A DNA stretch of 26,109 nt. It comes from a virus. The DNA lies in the IMG/VR virus record IMGVR_UViG_3300027793_000258, positions 1 through 26,109 of that record. The stretch is one strand, 5' to 3'. Under the pieces are notes generated by a model. It was not told the origin of the DNA and searched no databases. It saw nothing but the letters and a program-made list of their open reading frames with translations. Positions 24,976 to 26,109 of this stretch are shown piece by piece. Made by a program: the position numbers and the translations under genes. Within the stretch, counting starts at the first letter, position 1. Each line of letters begins with the position of its first letter.

Positions 24976-26082
24976 ATGGCTAAAGCACCTGGTAGTATTT
25001 GGGTAGATGGTGAAACCTTTAGATTTATTGACGCAACTGGAAACGAGTACTATTACACTGGTACTGCGGGGTCTAGTCCTGCGGGAGCTAAGGCTGGTTC
25101 AATTTGGGTAGACGGAAATGATTTTCATTATATTTCTGCTACTGGTGTTGACCGTACAATTGCATACACCGATTTGGGTGTAGCAGCGGGATCAAAACCA
25201 GGTTCAGTATGGGTGCAAACCACATTCTGGCAATGGATATCATCGGCAGGAAACGCTCGTCGTGGTCACACCGACGTAACAGCAGCACACACCGACAATA
25301 CCACCCCAGCATCTCACACAGATATTGCATTCGTTAATACTACAATTAACGCGGCACACACAGATACTACAATCAACGCAAGCCATACAGATATAGCAAA
25401 AGCACACACGGATAACACAACACCAAATAGTCACACGGACAACACTACTCCGTTCAATAATATTGCGTTCGTTAATACTACAATCAATGCCGCTCACACG
25501 GATAATACAACGAACGCAAGCCATACAGATATAGCAAAAGCACACACGGATAACACAACACCAAATAGTCATACTAACAGCTATACTCCACATAGTAATG
25601 TCGCACACACCAATATTGGTGCAGCGCACACGGACAACACTACTCCGTTTAATAATATCGCATTCACTAACACCTATATTGGTAACAGTCACACCAACAG
25701 TTATACTCCACACAGTAATGTCGCACACACCAATATTGGTGCAGCGCACACGGACAACACTACTCCGTTTAATAATATAGCATTTACCAATTCATATACA
25801 GGTAATAATCACACTAACAATTACACACCACACACCAATATCGGTCACAGTAATATCGGTCATACTAATATCGGATTTAGTAACATAGCATTTAGTAATA
25901 TTGGATTTACCAATACAACTATCAATGCATCACACACAAATATCAGTCATAGTAATATTGGTGTATCGCATACAAATATCGGTCATAGTAATGTTGGATT
26001 TAGTAATTCGTATACAGGATTTGTAAATTCTTACACACCACAAAATCACACAAATTCGTATCAGGGTGGTCCTTCAGCCTAA
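24976..26082 (+). CDS. Modular HTD-repeat protein with triple N-terminal GSIWVDG domain (368 aa)
   Basis: Residues 1-97 hold three copies of a motif at exactly 35-residue spacing: GSIWVDGETFRFIDATG (from residue 6), GSIWVDGNDFHYISATG (41) and GSVWVQTTFWQWISSAG (76). The WVDG.. F..I.A.G pattern looks like a small beta-hairpin repeat as found in fibre-docking or carbohydrate-contact segments, but I cannot name the family. From residue 98 to the end there are 39 HTD units (271 residues), the final one ending GGPSA. Compared with the 547-aa protein, the collagen N-terminus has been replaced by the WVDG domain, and there is no Cys tail. A good GGAGAG ribosome site (24962-24967) and the promoter-like element upstream support the start. 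Two sets of exact DNA repeats (59 and 65 bp) lie in the shaft. Likely another appendage using the same shaft on a different base. Confidence 0.76.
   Translation: MAKAPGSIWVDGETFRFIDATGNEYYYTGTAGSSPAGAKAGSIWVDGNDFHYISATGVDRTIAYTDLGVAAGSKPGSVWVQTTFWQWISSAGNARRGHTDVTAAHTDNTTPASHTDIAFVNTTINAAHTDTTINASHTDIAKAHTDNTTPNSHTDNTTPFNNIAFVNTTINAAHTDNTTNASHTDIAKAHTDNTTPNSHTNSYTPHSNVAHTNIGAAHTDNTTPFNNIAFTNTYIGNSHTNSYTPHSNVAHTNIGAAHTDNTTPFNNIAFTNSYTGNNHTNNYTPHTNIGHSNIGHTNIGFSNIAFSNIGFTNTTINASHTNISHSNIGVSHTNIGHSNVGFSNSYTGFVNSYTPQNHTNSYQGGPSA
25375..25571 (+). repeat. Exact 59-bp direct repeat in the HTD shaft
   Basis: Bases 25375-25433 and 25513-25571 are identical over 59 bp, an offset of 138 bp (46 codons). 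They encode part of an INAS unit and the run HTDIAKA and HTDNTTPNS. Confidence 0.9.
25594..25778 (+). repeat. Exact 65-bp direct repeat in the HTD shaft, period 120 bp
   Basis: Bases 25594-25658 and 25714-25778 are identical over 65 bp, an offset of 120 bp (40 codons). The repeat encodes [19 protein letters not shown] and FNNI. Identity without synonymous change points to recent duplication. Confidence 0.9.
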
Positions 26083-26102
26083 TGCATGAAAAGGAATAAT
26101 AT

Positions 26103-26109
26103 ATGAATC
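26103..26109 (+). CDS. Start of a further gene (cut off by window edge)
   Basis: An ATG at 26103 preceded by AAGGAA (26091-26096) at suitable spacing suggests the next gene begins here. Only two complete codons are visible, so nothing can be said about the product. Confidence 0.35.

Noticed and set aside
26082-26106. Two mini frames (starting at 26082 and 26086) before the last ATG
   Set aside because: They encode only five and six residues and overlap the ribosome site of the next gene; the ATG at 26103 is better placed.
1-26109. Search for tRNA genes, insertion sequences, attachment sites and CRISPR arrays
   Set aside because: Nearly all of the window is coding and no intergenic gap is long enough for more than a terminator or promoter; I saw no cloverleaf, transposase, terminal inverted repeat or repeat-spacer array.

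Overview
This window looks like part of the structural-gene region of a T4-like contractile-tailed phage (myovirus). The best evidence is a run of neck and tail genes: a 13-like neck protein (5' end cut off), a 14-like neck protein, a 15-like tail-sheath terminator, the 18-like tail sheath and the 19-like tail tube. All genes are on the + strand and packed closely, several with TAATG-type stop/start overlaps. No intergenic gap exceeds about 150 bases, so there is no gene-free stretch of more than 300 bases. The host cannot be read from the sequence. An aquatic environmental phage is suggested only by the fibre-domain repertoire, and that is inference.

Layout. (1) Positions 1-4948: 13-14-15-like genes, a 91-aa coiled-coil protein, sheath and tube, ending at a strong rho-independent terminator (4972-5017). 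In T4 itself the terminase genes 16 and 17 lie between 15 and 18 and the portal gene 20 follows 19; neither is present here. (2) Positions 5094-15781: a small beta-sandwich adaptor-like protein and two giant fibre-like proteins (1942 and 1502 aa), ending at a second strong terminator (15803-15832). (3) Positions 15895-20794: a third fibre-like protein (1118 aa) sharing repeats and its last ~30 residues with the 1502-aa protein, a 284-aa protein with an internal duplication, and a 221-aa protein with a six-Cys zinc-ribbon-like C-terminus. (4) Positions 20840-26082: five genes built by mixing three low-complexity modules: collagen-like Gly-X-Thr tracts, a His/Phe-anchored repeat ([HF]-x-[DN], called the HTD repeat here), and Cys-rich tails. 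A further gene begins at the right edge.

The most unusual element is the HTD repeat in three of these last genes. I parsed every unit by hand. The distance from one anchor (His or Phe) to the next is always 5, 7, 9 or 11 residues and never even. Position 3 is always Asp or Asn, and every Phe-anchored unit has Asn there. The three proteins contain 38, 38 and 39 units. I infer a beta-structured, probably trimeric shaft whose length is set by unit number.

Transcription: a recurring intergenic octamer, T[AG][TC]TTATA, sits upstream of seven genes, four times at 31-35 nt from the start codon and twice directly after a terminator. It is the likely late-promoter element. As written it matches the reverse complement of T4's TATAAATA, which needs explaining. 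Taken together, the region encodes the neck, the sheath/tube and a very large set of virion appendages likely used for host attachment.
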